From assembly GCA_037176845.1 (NCBI GenBank), contig JAYKXP010000262.1, forward strand, positions 1 through 42,741: a stretch of DNA of 42,741 nucleotides. The letters are read 5' to 3'. Below, piece by piece: positions 42,543 to 42,741 of this stretch. How positions within the stretch are numbered: the stretch's first letter is position 1; every line of letters begins with the position of its first letter. Position numbers and translations under genes: made by a program. The notes below the pieces were generated by a model that searched no databases, was not told the DNA's origin, and saw nothing but the letters and a program-made list of their open reading frames with translations. The DNA comes from Paramarasmius palmivorus. Its lineage: Eukaryota; Basidiomycota; Agaricomycetes; Agaricales; Marasmiaceae.

Positions 42543-42558
42543 GGCCTAGGAGGGCGTA
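42543..42558 (+). other. Polypurine tract of the gypsy element
   Basis: GGCCTAGGAGGGCGTA lies directly before the 3' LTR start TGTGACG. AGGAGGG is the likely plus-strand primer. The tract is short and interrupted by pyrimidines. Confidence 0.6.
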
Positions 42559-42741
42559 TGTGACGCGCCGACTCATCGTCGGAGACTTTCGGACATTTCT
42601 TACCTTAGAGTACCATCTCAGTCGCAAGTACCGTACCAGTCATTTACCGAGTATATAAGCTAGAGAAGTACAGAGTAGTTACTTTTAGTGGTTTTGAATT
42701 TACAGACTTATACCTGTTCTTTCTCGACCCTCTAGTGTGAC
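42559..42741 (+). repeat. 3' LTR of the gypsy element, partial
   Basis: It starts TGTGACGCGCC and continues to the window end at CTAGTGTGAC. By comparison with the palindrome at 32,449-32,484, about 22 more bases ending GGTCACA should follow, for an LTR of about 205 bases. Confidence 0.85.
42652..42658 (+). promoter_or_regulatory. TATA box in the gypsy 3' LTR
   Basis: TATATAA lies about 93 bases into the LTR, suggesting U3 of roughly 120 bases and a start site near 42,680. In this copy it would fire outward into downstream DNA, because the 5' LTR counterpart is missing. Confidence 0.6.

Larger units (their letters stand above)
32377..42741 (+). mobile_element. Ty3/gypsy LTR retrotransposon with chromodomain-like tail (5' LTR truncated, 3' LTR runs off the window)
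   Basis: The single 3,234-codon frame has the gypsy order Gag-protease-RT-RNase H-integrase. The 3' LTR starts at 42,559 with TGTGAC after a purine-rich tract. The 5' side keeps only the last 36 bases of an LTR (ending GGTCACA), preceded by an inverted copy of the last 72 bases of an LTR. TGTGAC and GTCACA form the LTR terminal inverted repeat. No U3 promoter remains upstream of the frame, so this copy is structurally damaged despite its intact coding region. The right-hand target duplication is outside the window. Confidence 0.93.

Noticed and set aside
1..42741. CRISPR arrays, operons or bacterial-type regulatory sites
   Set aside because: No regularly spaced direct repeats occur, and the short introns and fungal retroelements show a eukaryotic genome.

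Overview
This window looks like a transposon-rich, gene-poor stretch of a mushroom-forming basidiomycete (Agaricomycetes) nuclear genome. The evidence is the very short introns (about 46-60 bases, GTATGT/GTAAGT donors), a KDZ transposase with a CxC1-type N-terminus, a DUF6535 membrane-protein gene, and LTR retrotransposons with basidiomycete-style signatures (QGDCNAGATYQ in the Ty3/gypsy RT).

Layout. 1-8.8 kb: no convincing gene; long C, G and T homopolymers and a small relic resembling the C-terminus of a hAT transposase (about 3.88-4.09 kb). 8.8-12.2 kb, minus strand: a KDZ-family DNA transposase, recognisable through eight exons but with one in-frame stop and a frameshifted, stop-ridden C-terminus. 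12.33-12.65 kb: a possible 71-residue spliced minus-strand gene. 13.6-16.5 kb, plus strand: the one convincing intact host-type gene, a two-exon, 933-residue DUF6535 protein. 17-32.4 kb: repeated, decayed copies of a divergent gene pair of unknown function (minus-strand members starting near 18.62 and 28.34 kb, plus-strand members starting at 18.73 and 28.44 kb, and a third minus-strand copy cut at 32.37 kb). The unit has been hit by three elements: a non-autonomous Ty1/copia-type element (22,949-27,233), a perfect fold-back CACTA-like element (27,610-28,129), and a large Ty3/gypsy element (32,377 to the window end).

The gypsy element fills the last 10 kb. It carries one uninterrupted 3,234-codon gag-pol frame: an RS/Ser-rich Gag with zinc knuckle, an acidic duplicated segment, a novel four-fold tandem repeat domain, aspartic protease, RT, RNase H, a DD35E integrase, a GPY/F-chromodomain-like tail, and an extra 214-residue C-terminal domain that appears to carry its own promoter-like leader. 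Its 3' LTR (starting TGTGAC) runs off the window. Its 5' LTR is reduced to 36 bases, which form a perfect palindrome with an inverted LTR end.

The most promising undescribed material is (i) the four-copy repeat domain between Gag and protease, (ii) the C-terminal extra domain of the same polyprotein, (iii) the Gag-protease-only copia element with an intact 1,147-codon frame, target duplication and an initiator-tRNA anticodon-type primer site, and (iv) the repeated divergent gene pair with a conserved spacer of about 108 bases.
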